Below, piece by piece: positions 22,749 to 31,852 of a DNA stretch of 32,029 bases. How positions within the stretch are numbered: the stretch's first letter is position 1; every line of letters begins with the position of its first letter. The notes under the pieces are model-generated. The model made no database searches, was not told where the DNA came from, and saw nothing but the letters and a program-made list of their open reading frames with translations. Origin of the DNA: Desulfotignum sp. (GTDB taxonomy: Bacteria; Desulfobacterota; Desulfobacteria; Desulfobacterales; Desulfobacteraceae); contig JAIPDY010000004.1 in assembly GCA_021737445.1 (NCBI GenBank), positions 1 through 32,029 of the forward strand, in the 5' to 3' direction. A program made the translations under genes and the position numbers.

Positions 22749-24125
22749 TCACGCCGCCTTTTTTACCATCAATTCTCTTGTTTTTGCCACTTCCGCACTC
22801 TCCACATACGCATCAAAGGTCATCAAACGGTCGATAATACCGGCGGGTGTAAGCTCGATTACCCGGTTGACAAGCGTATTGACAAACTCATGATCATGGG
22901 AGGTGAAAAGCACCACCTCCGGAAAATGGATCAGGCTGTTATTCAATGCCGTGATGGATTCGAGATCCAGGTGATTGGTGGGCTCATCCAGGATCAGGGC
23001 ATTGGATCGGGCAAGCATCATGCGCGAAAGCATGCACCGCACCTTTTCCCCGCCTGAAAGCACATCCGTGGTTTTGAGGGCATCCTCCCCTGAAAAGAGC
23101 ATGCGCCCTAAAAACGTGCGGGCAAAGCTTTCTCCCTCTTTGGGAGGGGCAAACTGAAGCAGCCATTCAATCAGGTTCAGGTTCCCGTTGAAATACCCCT
23201 GGTGCTCTTTGGGAAAATAGGAGTGGCTGATGGTGGTTCCCCACCGGTAGCTGCCTTTATCAGGTTCCATCTCTCCTGCAATGATCTGGAAGAGGGTGGT
23301 TTTGGCCAGGCTGTTACTTCCCATGAAAGCGATTTTGTCATTTTTATTGACGGTAAAACTGACATTATCAAGAACAATTTCCCCGTCAATGGTCTTTGAA
23401 ACCCCTTCCACTTCAAGGATAATATTGCCGCAGGGCCGTTCCGGGGTAAACCGGATAAACGGGTAATTTCTCGATGATACGGGCATGTCTTCAATGGTCA
23501 GTTTTTCCAGCAGTTTTTTTCTGGAGGTGGCCTGTCTGGACTTGGATGCATTGGAAGAAAATCTCTGGATAAAGGTCTTGAGTTCATTGGCCCGGTCCGT
23601 GATTTTTTTGTTGTCCGCCTGTTTTTGGTTCAGGTGCAGCTGACTGGCCTGGTACCAGAAATCATAATTTCCCGCGTACACGGCAATTTTACCAAAATCA
23701 ATGTCTGCAATGTGGGTGCAGACCTGATTCATGAAATGGCGGTCATGGGATACCACAATGACGGTATTTTTAAACCGGTACAGAAAGTCTTCCAGCCAGG
23801 CGATCGAGTGAATGTCCAGATTGTTGGTGGGCTCATCGAGCAACAGCACATCCGGGTTTCCGAACAGGGCCTGGGCCAGGAGCACCCGGTGTGTATCAAA
23901 GGCAAAGTGGTCCTGTCGTAACACGGCAATTCTTTCTTTGGGGCCCACACTGATGTCGCCTGTATCCGGTTCGATCTCTCTGGCCAGAATTTTTAAAAAA
24001 GTGGATTTTCCCGCGCCATTGGCCCCGATAAGCCCGTAACAGTTTCCGGGTTTGAACATAATGTTTACATCTTTGAACAGCACCTGTTTACCATAAGCCA
24101 GGGCTATGTTATTTGCACAGATCAT
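22749..24125 (-). CDS. ABC-F ATPase with deletion in the first ATPase domain
   Basis: The 458-residue protein begins MICANNIALAYGKQVLFKDV with Walker A GANGAGKST. After RQDHFAFDTHRV it jumps directly to LLAQALFGNPDVLLLDEPTN (Walker B). The usual 75-80 residues in between, including the LSGGxK signature of domain 1, are missing; family length is about 530. The linker (about residues 165-235, basic, NASKSRQATSRKK) and domain 2 are complete. Domain 2 has GSNSLAKTT, a variant Walker A common in this subgroup, and LSGGEKVRCMLSRMMLA. ABC-F proteins bind the ribosomal E site to relieve stalling or antibiotics. Without the domain 1 signature, paired ATP hydrolysis should fail. The frame and both ends are preserved. 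Confidence 0.85.
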   Translation of the reverse strand: MICANNIALAYGKQVLFKDVNIMFKPGNCYGLIGANGAGKSTFLKILAREIEPDTGDISVGPKERIAVLRQDHFAFDTHRVLLAQALFGNPDVLLLDEPTNNLDIHSIAWLEDFLYRFKNTVIVVSHDRHFMNQVCTHIADIDFGKIAVYAGNYDFWYQASQLHLNQKQADNKKITDRANELKTFIQRFSSNASKSRQATSRKKLLEKLTIEDMPVSSRNYPFIRFTPERPCGNIILEVEGVSKTIDGEIVLDNVSFTVNKNDKIAFMGSNSLAKTTLFQIIAGEMEPDKGSYRWGTTISHSYFPKEHQGYFNGNLNLIEWLLQFAPPKEGESFARTFLGRMLFSGEDALKTTDVLSGGEKVRCMLSRMMLARSNALILDEPTNHLDLESITALNNSLIHFPEVVLFTSHDHEFVNTLVNRVIELTPAGIIDRLMTFDAYVESAEVAKTRELMVKKAA

Positions 24126-24154
24126 ATGTATGTCAGCTTCCTTGTTATCGAAAT

Positions 24155-24184
24155 AAAAAAAACCACAGGAGAAGTATCCTGTGG
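24155..24184 (-). terminator. Leader terminator (possible attenuator) of the ABC-F gene
   Basis: On the minus strand CCACAGGA (24184-24177), a 6-base loop and TCCTGTGG (24170-24163) are followed directly by eight T residues (24162-24155). The structure ends 29 bases before the ABC-F start, and no minus-strand gene precedes it. A terminator inside a 5' leader suggests transcription attenuation, as known for several antibiotic-induced ABC-F genes. Confidence 0.75.
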
Positions 24185-24335
24185 CTGAAACAACTCACTG
24201 CATAGTGCCGGTTTTTTGAATAAAAAGCAAGACTTTTAAAGGAAAAGACAAGGATCAACTTACACAATGTCCAGCCTCACCGAACTGTGTGAACAGGAAA
24301 CGGATTGAACAGATTCGCATCCGTACTGGATTCCA

Positions 24336-24364
24336 TTGACAAATGAATTTGGACAGACTATTCT
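24336..24364 (+). promoter_or_regulatory. hipBA promoter
   Basis: TTGACA (24336-24341), a 17-base spacer and TATTCT (24359-24364) lie 60 bases before the hipB start. The fit to the sigma70 consensus is good. Confidence 0.65.
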
Positions 24365-24425
24365 GTGATTTACAGGAAGAACATTAAGCTGTTTTATGAT
24401 CTATTTGTAAACCATTGGAGAAATA

Positions 24426-24764
24426 ATGCCAACACCTGTCATACGCACCTACTCACGCTATAGCCGCGATGCGGCTGCCTTGCTGGGCGTGTTGATTCGA
24501 AAAGCGCGTAATGAGCGTAAACTGACTGCTCAGGAACTGGCGGAGCGCGCCGGTATTTCCAGAGGATTGCTGCAACGCATTGAAAAGGGGAATCTCAAAT
24601 GTGAAATCGGGGCCGTGTTTGAAGTGGCAGCCATTGCCGGCATCAAGCTGTTTGATGCTGATGAGAGTGCTATGATGAAGCACCTGGAACGAACCAGGGA
24701 AACGCTGGCACTCCTGCCAAAATCTGTTCGAAAGAGATCAAAACCGGTGCACGATGACTTCTAA
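24426..24764 (+). CDS. hipB: HipB-type HTH antitoxin/repressor
   Basis: The 112-residue protein has an XRE helix-turn-helix: LIRKARNERKLTAQELAERA, then GISRGLLQRIEKGN and FEVAAIAGIKLF (about residues 25-80). The tail RKRSKPVHDDF is basic then acidic. GGAG is nine bases before the ATG. The last 11 bases overlap hipA. HipB binds operators as a dimer and sequesters HipA. Confidence 0.87.
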   Translation: MPTPVIRTYSRYSRDAAALLGVLIRKARNERKLTAQELAERAGISRGLLQRIEKGNLKCEIGAVFEVAAIAGIKLFDADESAMMKHLERTRETLALLPKSVRKRSKPVHDDF

Positions 24765-26013
24765 CCCAGAGAAGGAAGCCTTTGTCTGGATATGGCTGCC
24801 CGGTGAAATCGAGCCTGTCGTGGCTGGACGGCTGGAAGCGGATAACGGCAATATCTTGTTCAATTATGGTAAAAGCTATCTGAATCGTGCCGGCAGCAGC
24901 AACCCTTTGATGGCAATCTATGAACCTGAATTGCCGCTGAAAGCCGGAGTACTCCCCTTGCCGGAGGGGTTGAGCATGCCTGGCTGTATAAGAGATGCCG
25001 GGCCTGATGCGTGGGGCAGGCGCGTGATTATCAATAAAAAATTTGGACGTAAAGGTGCCGGCACTGATACTGCCGAACTGGATGAATTGACCTACCTGCT
25101 GGAGTCTGGTTCGGACCGGATCGGTGCGCTTGATTTTCAACGCTCTCCTGCAGAATATGTTCCGCGTACGGCAGATAATGCCAGTATGGAAGAGTTGATT
25201 GAATCTGCAGAACGGGTCGAAAAAGGTGTCCCCCTCACACCGGAACTGGACCAGGCACTGTTTCACGCCAGCTCCATTGGCGGAGCCCGCCCCAAAGCCC
25301 TGGTTCAGGACCAGGGTAAAAAATACGTGGCAAAATTTTCATCCGGCACGGATCTGTACAGCGTCGTCAAAGCGGAGTTCATTGCCATGCGGCTGGCTGC
25401 ACTGGCTGGATTGAATGTCGCGCCAGTGAAACTGAAAAAAGCAGCCGGCAAAGATGTCTTGTTGATTGAGCGTTTTGACCGCATACCCAAAGGTGACAGG
25501 TGGACACGGAAGGCCATGGTTTCTGCCCTGACGCTTTTGGGCCTGGATGACATGATGGCGAGATACGCCAGCTATGAAACCTTATCCGAAATTATCCGCC
25601 ACCGGTTTACCCGTCCCGGGCATACATTGAAAGAACTTTTCTCCCGGCTCGTCTTCAATATCCTGTGCGGCAATACCGATGATCATGCCCGGAATCACGC
25701 AGCATTCTGGGACGGTAAAGCACTGACCCTGACGCCTGCCTATGACATCTGTCCGCAGGGCCGGACAGGCAATGTAGCATCTCAAGCCATGCTCATATCC
25801 GGTGACAATAACCTGAGCCAGCTGAAAACCTGCATACAGACGGCGCACAATTTTTTTGTTTCAGAACAGGCGGCCCGGGAAACATTCGGCGCCATGACGG
25901 ATGCAATAGAGCAGAACTGGGATGCTGTCTGTGAAGAAGCAGAACTGGGCGAGGTTGATAAAACGCTTCTCTGGAGGCGGCAGTTTCTGAATCCTTTTTC
26001 GGTTGAGCAATAG
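24754..26013 (+). CDS. hipA: HipA-type Ser/Thr kinase toxin
   Basis: The 419-residue protein has the HipA layout: N-subdomain with GVLPLPEGL and MPGCIRDAGPDAWGRRVI, P-loop-like SSIGGARPKALV, KYVAKFSS (ATP-binding Lys), EFIAMRLAALAGL, LLIERFDR, catalytic NILCGNTDDHARNHA and metal-binding LTPAYDICP. HipA phosphorylates glutamyl-tRNA synthetase in E. coli; the substrate here is not known. All catalytic residues seem present, so this module is probably intact. The start overlaps hipB by 11 bases. Confidence 0.9.
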   Translation: MTSNPEKEAFVWIWLPGEIEPVVAGRLEADNGNILFNYGKSYLNRAGSSNPLMAIYEPELPLKAGVLPLPEGLSMPGCIRDAGPDAWGRRVIINKKFGRKGAGTDTAELDELTYLLESGSDRIGALDFQRSPAEYVPRTADNASMEELIESAERVEKGVPLTPELDQALFHASSIGGARPKALVQDQGKKYVAKFSSGTDLYSVVKAEFIAMRLAALAGLNVAPVKLKKAAGKDVLLIERFDRIPKGDRWTRKAMVSALTLLGLDDMMARYASYETLSEIIRHRFTRPGHTLKELFSRLVFNILCGNTDDHARNHAAFWDGKALTLTPAYDICPQGRTGNVASQAMLISGDNNLSQLKTCIQTAHNFFVSEQAARETFGAMTDAIEQNWDAVCEEAELGEVDKTLLWRRQFLNPFSVEQ

Positions 26014-26072
26014 CCAAAGGCCTTTGCAGAATCGGGGATGAACGATCAAAAGCAAATATACTGGAATGCACC

Positions 26073-27251
26073 ATGAATAAAAATATAATTTCCTGTCAGG
26101 TAAATGATCTATCAGAAGCACCAGGGGCTGCTTTGTTTGATTTTGCACATCAGGAAACAGTCCGTCATGTCTATCAATTTCACTGCAGCCTGCCTGGTTA
26201 CAGGCCCAGCCCGCTGGTCAGGCTGCCGGGACTGGCCGGTTATCTGGGAATAAACCAGCTGTTTGTCAAAGATGAAAACTACCGCTTTGATTTAAAGGCG
26301 TTCAAGGTCCTGGGGGCAAGCTATGCCATGGCAAAATGCCTGGGTGAGGTGATCGGATTAAAAGATGATGAATTAACGTACCATAATATCATTGCTCACA
26401 AACTTGCATATGATCACCTCACTTTTGTTACTGCCACGGACGGCAATCATGGAAGAGCGGTTGCCTGGGCTGCAAAACTGTTCGGCTGCAAAGCTGTGGT
26501 GTATCTGCCAAAAGGGTCTTCTCCAATCAGATTGGAAGCCATAAAAAAATATGGGGCCCAGGCATCAATCACGGGTATGAACTTTGATGACAGCGTGATG
26601 CATGCCAGCCGCAAAGCTCAGGAGAAAGGCTGGACACTTCTCCAGGACACATCCTGGGAAGGGTACGAAAAAGTACCGCTTCATATCATGCAGGGGTATT
26701 CAACACTGATAACAGAATCCATCGGCCAGGGAAAAGAGAACCTTCCGACCCATGTCTTTGTACAGGCGGGTGTGGGCTCGTTTGCAGCTGCCATGGTTGC
26801 ATCTCTTGTCAGTCTGGCCGGCGGGGATGCACCGACATTTATCGTTGTGGAACCTGAAGGTGCCCCATGTCTGTTTGAATCGATCAAAAAAGGGGGACGG
26901 GTCAGGATCAAAGGCGGTTTGGACACTATCATGGCAGGACTGTCATGCGGGGAGCCCAGCCTTATGGGGTGGCAGATACTCAAATCTGCTGCCAGTGCAT
27001 TTTTAATGTGCTCTGATGAGGTGGCCCGGAGAGGGATGAAGGTGCTGGGCAATCCCCTGGCAGAAGATCCATGTATCATTTCCGGAGAATCCGGTGCTGT
27101 GACACTCGGTGCATTGTTTGAAATAATGTCTGACAAAGAGAATATGAAAATAAGGCAGGATATCGGCCTGGTCAGCGACTCCAGAGTCTTGCTGTTTTCA
27201 ACCGAGGGAGATACTGATCCGGGTGTGTACCGTGATATTGTCTGGGGTTAA
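26073..27251 (+). CDS. dpaL: Diaminopropionate ammonia-lyase
   Basis: The 392-residue protein matches the fold type II PLP enzyme DpaL/YgeX: YRPSPLVRLPGLAGYLGINQ, DENYRFDLKAFKVLGASYA (PLP Lys in AFKVLG), TATDGNHGRAVAWAA, QAGVGSFAAAMVA, and IKGGLDTIMAGLSCGEPS (a DpaL-specific block). The enzyme converts 2,3-diaminopropionate to pyruvate and ammonia. Length is normal. The ribosome site is weak. No ygeY/ygeW-type partner genes are adjacent. The stop overlaps the end of the HD scrap on the other strand. Confidence 0.9.
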   Translation: MNKNIISCQVNDLSEAPGAALFDFAHQETVRHVYQFHCSLPGYRPSPLVRLPGLAGYLGINQLFVKDENYRFDLKAFKVLGASYAMAKCLGEVIGLKDDELTYHNIIAHKLAYDHLTFVTATDGNHGRAVAWAAKLFGCKAVVYLPKGSSPIRLEAIKKYGAQASITGMNFDDSVMHASRKAQEKGWTLLQDTSWEGYEKVPLHIMQGYSTLITESIGQGKENLPTHVFVQAGVGSFAAAMVASLVSLAGGDAPTFIVVEPEGAPCLFESIKKGGRVRIKGGLDTIMAGLSCGEPSLMGWQILKSAASAFLMCSDEVARRGMKVLGNPLAEDPCIISGESGAVTLGALFEIMSDKENMKIRQDIGLVSDSRVLLFSTEGDTDPGVYRDIVWG

Positions 27252-27400
27252 AACAGGCATTCTCTGGTTTCATCTTCGGGAAGGGTGGCCCGGTTATGAT
27301 ATGAGATCACCCGGCAGATCAGATCGGCCTGATCCGGGGGCAGGCAGTCAAGCACCTGGTGTTGCTGCAGAATTCTGACCACCCGTTCTGAATGATTCTT
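27248..27400 (-). pseudogene. HD-domain phosphohydrolase fragment
   Basis: The minus-strand frame from 27400 reads KNHSERVVRILQQHQVLDCL, then PPDQADLICRVISYHNRATL and PEDETRECLF with a stop. The NHSERV and YHNRATLPEDE blocks belong to an HD-type phosphohydrolase. It has no start and ends where the dpaL end begins, so both ends are truncated. Confidence 0.6.
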
Positions 27401-27655
27401 TTTCAGCCCCTTTGCCCGTGGTCCCCGGCAGGATAATCACGAACTCTTCTCCGCCATATCGAACCGCCACATCGATCCCCCGGATATTTTTTTTAATGAT
27501 GTCAGCCAGGTGCTGAAGTATCCGGTCCCCGGCCTCATGGCCGTGCCGGTCATTGATGGCTTTGAAAAAATCGATATCCAGCATGATGACAGACAATGGT
27601 TTGTTCAACAGCAGGGTACTGGTGAACTCCCGGTTGCCGGAATGGATCATGAACC
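27401..27655 (-). pseudogene. GGDEF domain fragment
   Basis: The frame reads RRFMIHSGNREFTSTLLLNK, then PLSVIMLDIDFFKAINDRHG, HEAGDRILQHLADIIKKNIR and YGGEEFVIILPGTTGKGAEK. DIDFFKxINDxxGHxxGD and GGEEF are the substrate and catalytic blocks of diguanylate cyclases. The domain stops after GGEEF, losing the last third, and then changes frame into the HD scrap. Confidence 0.75.
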
Positions 27656-29003
27656 GCCGGTATGATCCCTGATAAGGATGTTTTCTGCAGGCAGGTCATC
27701 ATTTTTCCAGGAGATGCTCTGTTTTGTGTCAGGTTGTTTTCCGGTCAGGCCTTTTTCAAGTGTAAAGGAGAATATGGACCCTTTGTTTTCAACAGACCGC
27801 ACAAGGATGTTACCGCCCATAAGTTCCACCAGTTTCCGGGTGATGGGCAGGCCCAGGCCGGTGCCGCCATAGGTTCGAACCGTGGTGCCGTCGATCTGCT
27901 CAAAAGACCGGAAAATGTCATCCAGCATATGTTCCGGTATTCCCATACCCGTATCTTGAACATGGACCATGACAACAGATCCTTTTCAGGTTGGCCGTGG
28001 CCTGGCCGGGCAGGCTCCCTGCGATACCGTCGATTAACGAATCACAGATACCGATAATCCCGTTGAGAGGGGTCCGCAGTTCATGGGAGGTGTTGGCGAG
28101 AAATTCATCTTTGAGCCTGTCACTGACCTGGAGTTTATGGGAGAGTGCTTCAACCATTTTATGTTCATTGGCAAATTTAATGGCCAGCATGACCGACTGT
28201 GCGGCAATGAAGAAAGAAAACCACAAAGACAAAAAATATCCTGTGTTGATGACCTGCAGGTAGTGGAGGGTGTCATTGACCACCCCGGCAAAGACAAATA
28301 CAAATCCGGCCAGAAAAATGAGGGCATACCCGTGCCGGGCCACCACCGACCGGACATTGACGGCCATCAGAAACAGGCAGGTTAAGATCGTCAGCATCAG
28401 ATAGGGGGTAAACAGGATTGAATAGGTCATTGGAGAAAGGGTCAGCGGCGCGATCAGATACAGACCATGCAGTGTCAGTAACATGCAGAAAAGCCCGAAA
28501 AACAGCAGTTCCTTTTCTTTTTTGCGCAGTGAAAACAAGATGCAGTGGTAGATTCCGGCAAACAGGCAGACCGCAACCAGTATCATCTCTATGAGTGTGC
28601 TCAGGCGGTACTTTTTGTGAATATTTTCAGGAGAGCCCAGAAAAAAACTCTGGCCGATACCTGCATTTGCATGGTTTTGATTGGCGATGTTAAGCACAAT
28701 GTCGATGGTGTTCCGGTTGTTGTGAAAGGTATAGATCTTTGGCGACAGAAACCGGATTCGTCCATCTGAAAACCGTCCGTGGCTGTCCATGAGATGCCCG
28801 TTGACAAATAACCGGTATTCGGTGAAAATTTCCGGGATCAAAAGGCTGAGCGGTCTGTTTTTCTCTCTGATGTTGACCAGCACCCGGTAGGTGGCATTCC
28901 CTTCCGGCGGCAGTGACAGGCCTTTATAGGATGTCCAGTAGCCGGGAACCGGGTAATATCGCGCCGGTTCAGGTTCATCGGTTTTTAAAAATGCCGCCGG
29001 CAA
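27656..29003 (-). pseudogene. 7TMR-DISM hybrid histidine kinase, multiply deleted
   Basis: From 29003 the frame gives a DISMED2-like sensor region (PVPGYWTSYKGLSLPPEGNA, VNGHLMDSHGRF), seven hydrophobic helices (about residues 140-290) and the HisKA motif DEFLANTSHELRTPLNGIIG. After QATANLK, near 27985, the sequence jumps to MVHVQDTGMGIPEHMLDDIF in another frame. This is the N and G1 end of HATPase_c (GGTGLGLPITRKLVELMGG follows). About 130 residues, including the N box, are missing. After DDLPAENILI the receiver domain is missing and the GGDEF scrap begins. A signal peptide is also absent (an upstream TAG blocks the frame). The protein cannot signal. Confidence 0.75.
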
Positions 29004-29199
29004 CAGGGTAATCCCCTTTATCTATCCTTGAATACCAGATATTGGGGGGGGGATTATAGCACAAACTTTGGTTGCTGCCGGATTTTTTTGCATGGGCTTT
29101 CCACCCGGCCGGAAATGGATGTTGACTTTTCAGCGGTTTATATTTTAACTTTATACTGTCGAACCGGTCACTCATCTAAAAAAAGGAAAAAATCAGATA

Positions 29200-29796
29200 A
29201 TGACAGATTTAGTGGATCTTACCTATTTTACACAACTGGCAGAACAGAATCCGGCAGATGTCTGCCGCAGGGCATTGTGTGCATATGATAAAACGGCCGG
29301 AACCTATGCGGTAAAAGTGTGGGGGAGGCAGTATGCAGTGGATCCTGGGAAGGCAAAAATTTTTTGTGTCAGCCCGGATCATGAACCGCTGCATCCCTAT
29401 TTTGACCTTTTTCTGGTGCATTATCTGCTGGGGGCACAGGAAATCCAGCCGGCAGGCCAATGGATTTCTGAAAAAGATATTGCCGGCGGCGCCACCTTTT
29501 TCAGAGGGCCCCATGAGATTCCGACCCGTCAGATTACCGCCCGGTTTGACGGGGATATCCAGGGATTCAAGCGCCTGTGCGAACAGTATGGAGGCACTGA
29601 ACTGGACCTGGCAGATGCTGCGTTTTCGTTTTTGATCACCCCCAGGGTGCCGGTGGCCGTGCTTTTCTGGGAAGGGGATAAGGAGTTTCCTGCTGAGGCA
29701 AAGCTTCTGTATGACAAAACCATTGTCCGCCATCTGGCATCAGATATTGTGTATGCCCTGGCCGTGGGGGTGTGTGAGCAGCTGGGAAGCGCTTGA
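29200..29796 (+). CDS. DUF3786 domain protein
   Basis: The 198-residue protein has the DUF3786 pattern: DVCRRALCAYDKTAGTYAVK, VWGRQYAVDP, FLVHYLLGAQEIQPAGQWIS, then GATFFRGPHEIPT and GDKEFPAEAKLLYDKTIVRH. The family is common in anaerobes with the Wood-Ljungdahl pathway and is of unknown function. AAAGGAAAAA precedes the ATG. A hairpin with a short T tract lies 105 bases downstream. The protein is cytoplasmic by composition. Confidence 0.8.
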   Translation: MTDLVDLTYFTQLAEQNPADVCRRALCAYDKTAGTYAVKVWGRQYAVDPGKAKIFCVSPDHEPLHPYFDLFLVHYLLGAQEIQPAGQWISEKDIAGGATFFRGPHEIPTRQITARFDGDIQGFKRLCEQYGGTELDLADAAFSFLITPRVPVAVLFWEGDKEFPAEAKLLYDKTIVRHLASDIVYALAVGVCEQLGSA

Positions 29797-29901
29797 AACA
29801 ATCCAGCTGCCGGGCATAAAACAGGCAGAAACCCTGCATACCCAAGAATACACATCTGCCAACTCCAGGATACACCCGCCGGCTGGCCCAAATCTTTGCA
29901 A

Positions 29902-29923
29902 CCCCTGCCAACAGGGGCTTTTG
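29902..29923 (+). terminator. Weak intrinsic terminator after the DUF3786 gene
   Basis: CCCCTG (29902-29907), a CCAA loop and CAGGGG (29912-29917) are followed by CTTTTG. The stem is short but GC-rich and lies between two separate plus-strand genes. Confidence 0.5.
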
Positions 29924-30018
29924 ACTCATAACCCGCGCCGGTATACTACTTGCTTTTATTTCAGGTTTGAACAGTTGCAGTGCTATTGTGTTAACCTTTA
30001 ATCAAAGCGAGGATAATT

Positions 30019-31776
30019 ATGGCAGATAAAAATGACATAGTTGTCGACCAGGGAAAGTGGGAATGGTCGGAAATGTGGAAAAAAGAGGATTGGTGGGCCA
30101 TCTGGATCGGATTTTTTATCCTGATAGCCGCCATGTTCATTTACTTCCCCCACAGCGGAAAAATGAGCGATATCATCACCCAGGCACAAAAAGAATACGG
30201 AGAGCAGGCCGGCAGGACCTCTGCCATCAAGACCATTGCCTGGTATAGATTGTCCGATGCAAAGAAAAAGGCAGAGGCCAGGAAAATACCGGCTGGAAAA
30301 TGGCTGGCCAATGTGACCCATAAAACCCATTCCTGGTCCAACAACCCCCTGGACGCCTTTTTCATGAGCAAGGAAAAGGCCGACGCAAAAGCCGCAAAGG
30401 CCATGGCAGCATATGAGAAGAAAAAGGCGGCGGAAGCCCAGGCCCTTGCTGCGGCCGAGGCGGCAGAAGCCAGGGCCGAGGCGGCCGGATTCAAGGATGA
30501 GACCCTGAATGCCGCTGCCACTCAAGCCATTGACAATTGGCGGGATGCCAAACTTGCGGCTGGTAACGCCAAAAAGAAAACCCAGGTCAGCGCCTATAAC
30601 CAGATCGGAGAACTGATCCTTCTGGGGGTGTTTTTCTGTTTTCTTTTCGGCATTCCCATGGTGATCATGGGCACGCCCTTTAAAAAATTCGCCATCGGTT
30701 TTATATTTGTATACGGAATTACGGTTCTGGCATGGTTCTTCAGTTACCAGACCACCATGAAACACTATGGCATCGGGTATGCGGCCTGGGCAATATTTCT
30801 CGGCATGCTCATCTCCAACACCGTGGGAACGCCCAAGTGGGCGGAACCGGCAATTCAGACCGAATACTACATCAAGACCGGACTGGTGCTGCTCGGCGCC
30901 AAAATCCTGTTTGAAAAAATCATCACCATCGGCACTGCCGGTATTTTTGTGGCCTGGGTGGTCACCCCCACGGTGTGGCTGACCACCTACTGGTTTGGAC
31001 AGAAAATTATCAACATGCCCTCCAAACGCCTGAATGCAGTTATCTGTTCGGATATGTCGGTCTGCGGCGTTTCCGCCGCCATTGCAGCGGCATCCGCCTG
31101 CCGGGCCAAAAAAGAGGAGCTGACCCTGGCTGTCGGGCTTTCCCTGGTATTTACCGCCATCATGATGATCGCCATGCCCGCCGTCATCAAGGCCACATTC
31201 CCTGTGGACAAACAGATGATCCTGGGCGGCGCCTGGATGGGCGGCACCATTGATGCATCCGGCGCAGTGGCTGCTGCGGGTGCTTTTCTGGGTGAAAAAG
31301 CGTTGTACGTCGCCGCCACCATCAAAATGATCCAGAACGTGCTCATCGGTGTCATCGCCTTTTTCGTTGCCCTCTACTTCACCACCCGGGTGGAAGTGGC
31401 GGAAACCGGTGCAAAAGTCGGCCTGAATGAAATCTGGTTCAGATTCCCCAAATTTGTCATCGGGTTTATTGTGGCATCCATCACCTTTTCTTTGATATAT
31501 TCAGGCTTCAATGACAGCCTGGACGGTCTTGGCCGTGCCATGATCGACAAAGGAGCCATCAAGGGCGGATCAGATCTGTTCCGGAAATGGTTTTTCACCC
31601 TTTCTTTTGTCAGCATCGGCCTGGCCACCAATTTCAGGGAACTCAAAGAGCACTTCAAGGGGGGCAAGCCGTTTATTCTGTATGTAACCGGCCAGTCGCT
31701 CAATCTTGTGTTGACTCTGTTGATGGCTTATCTTATGTTCTACGTGGTCTTTCCGGAACTGACGGCGACCATTTAA
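30019..31776 (+). CDS. YeiH-type putative sulfate exporter with long N-terminal extension
   Basis: The 585-residue protein has one N-terminal membrane segment (WWAIWIGFFILIAAMFIYFP, about residues 26-45). An Ala/Lys/Glu-rich helical stretch of about 110 residues (AAEAEAAEARAEAA type, likely coiled coil) follows. From about residue 195 there is a polytopic domain with about ten helices. Blocks such as YYIKTGLVLLGAKILFEKI, CSDMSVCGVSAAIAAASACR and GGAWMGGTIDASGAVAAAGA are those of the YeiH/Cons_hypoth698 family (a putative sulfate exporter). Usual members are about 340 residues, so the N-terminal part is an addition. In a sulfate reducer, sulfur oxyanion transport is plausible but unproven. GCGAGG is upstream of the ATG. 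Confidence 0.82.
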   Translation: MADKNDIVVDQGKWEWSEMWKKEDWWAIWIGFFILIAAMFIYFPHSGKMSDIITQAQKEYGEQAGRTSAIKTIAWYRLSDAKKKAEARKIPAGKWLANVTHKTHSWSNNPLDAFFMSKEKADAKAAKAMAAYEKKKAAEAQALAAAEAAEARAEAAGFKDETLNAAATQAIDNWRDAKLAAGNAKKKTQVSAYNQIGELILLGVFFCFLFGIPMVIMGTPFKKFAIGFIFVYGITVLAWFFSYQTTMKHYGIGYAAWAIFLGMLISNTVGTPKWAEPAIQTEYYIKTGLVLLGAKILFEKIITIGTAGIFVAWVVTPTVWLTTYWFGQKIINMPSKRLNAVICSDMSVCGVSAAIAAASACRAKKEELTLAVGLSLVFTAIMMIAMPAVIKATFPVDKQMILGGAWMGGTIDASGAVAAAGAFLGEKALYVAATIKMIQNVLIGVIAFFVALYFTTRVEVAETGAKVGLNEIWFRFPKFVIGFIVASITFSLIYSGFNDSLDGLGRAMIDKGAIKGGSDLFRKWFFTLSFVSIGLATNFRELKEHFKGGKPFILYVTGQSLNLVLTLLMAYLMFYVVFPELTATI

Positions 31777-31789
31777 ACTTGTAACCCCT

Positions 31790-31825
31790 CCTTCACCCGT
31801 CCCGGCGCAAACGGACGGGTGAAGG
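31790..31825 (+). repeat. Perfect 13-base-pair hairpin between yeiH-like gene and next gene
   Basis: CCTTCACCCGTCC (31790-31802) and GGACGGGTGAAGG (31813-31825) form a perfect stem with a 10-base loop. No T tract follows, so it is not a classical terminator. It may stabilise the upstream mRNA or tune expression of the downstream gene. Confidence 0.7.
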
Positions 31826-31852
31826 ACCGAACCAGGCGTAAACGAGGCAACC

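Noticed and set aside
29044..29052. Run of nine G as a phase-variation switch for the sensor kinase
   Set aside because: In the kinase frame a TAG lies between the G run and the start, so slippage could not join an upstream frame to it. The kinase is also broken.
29998..30765. Minus-strand 255-codon frame opposite the YeiH-type gene
   Set aside because: It is a shadow frame caused by the Ala/Glu/Lys-rich codons of the extension.
31790..31825. Hairpin as intrinsic terminator
   Set aside because: The stem is strong but no T tract follows on either strand.
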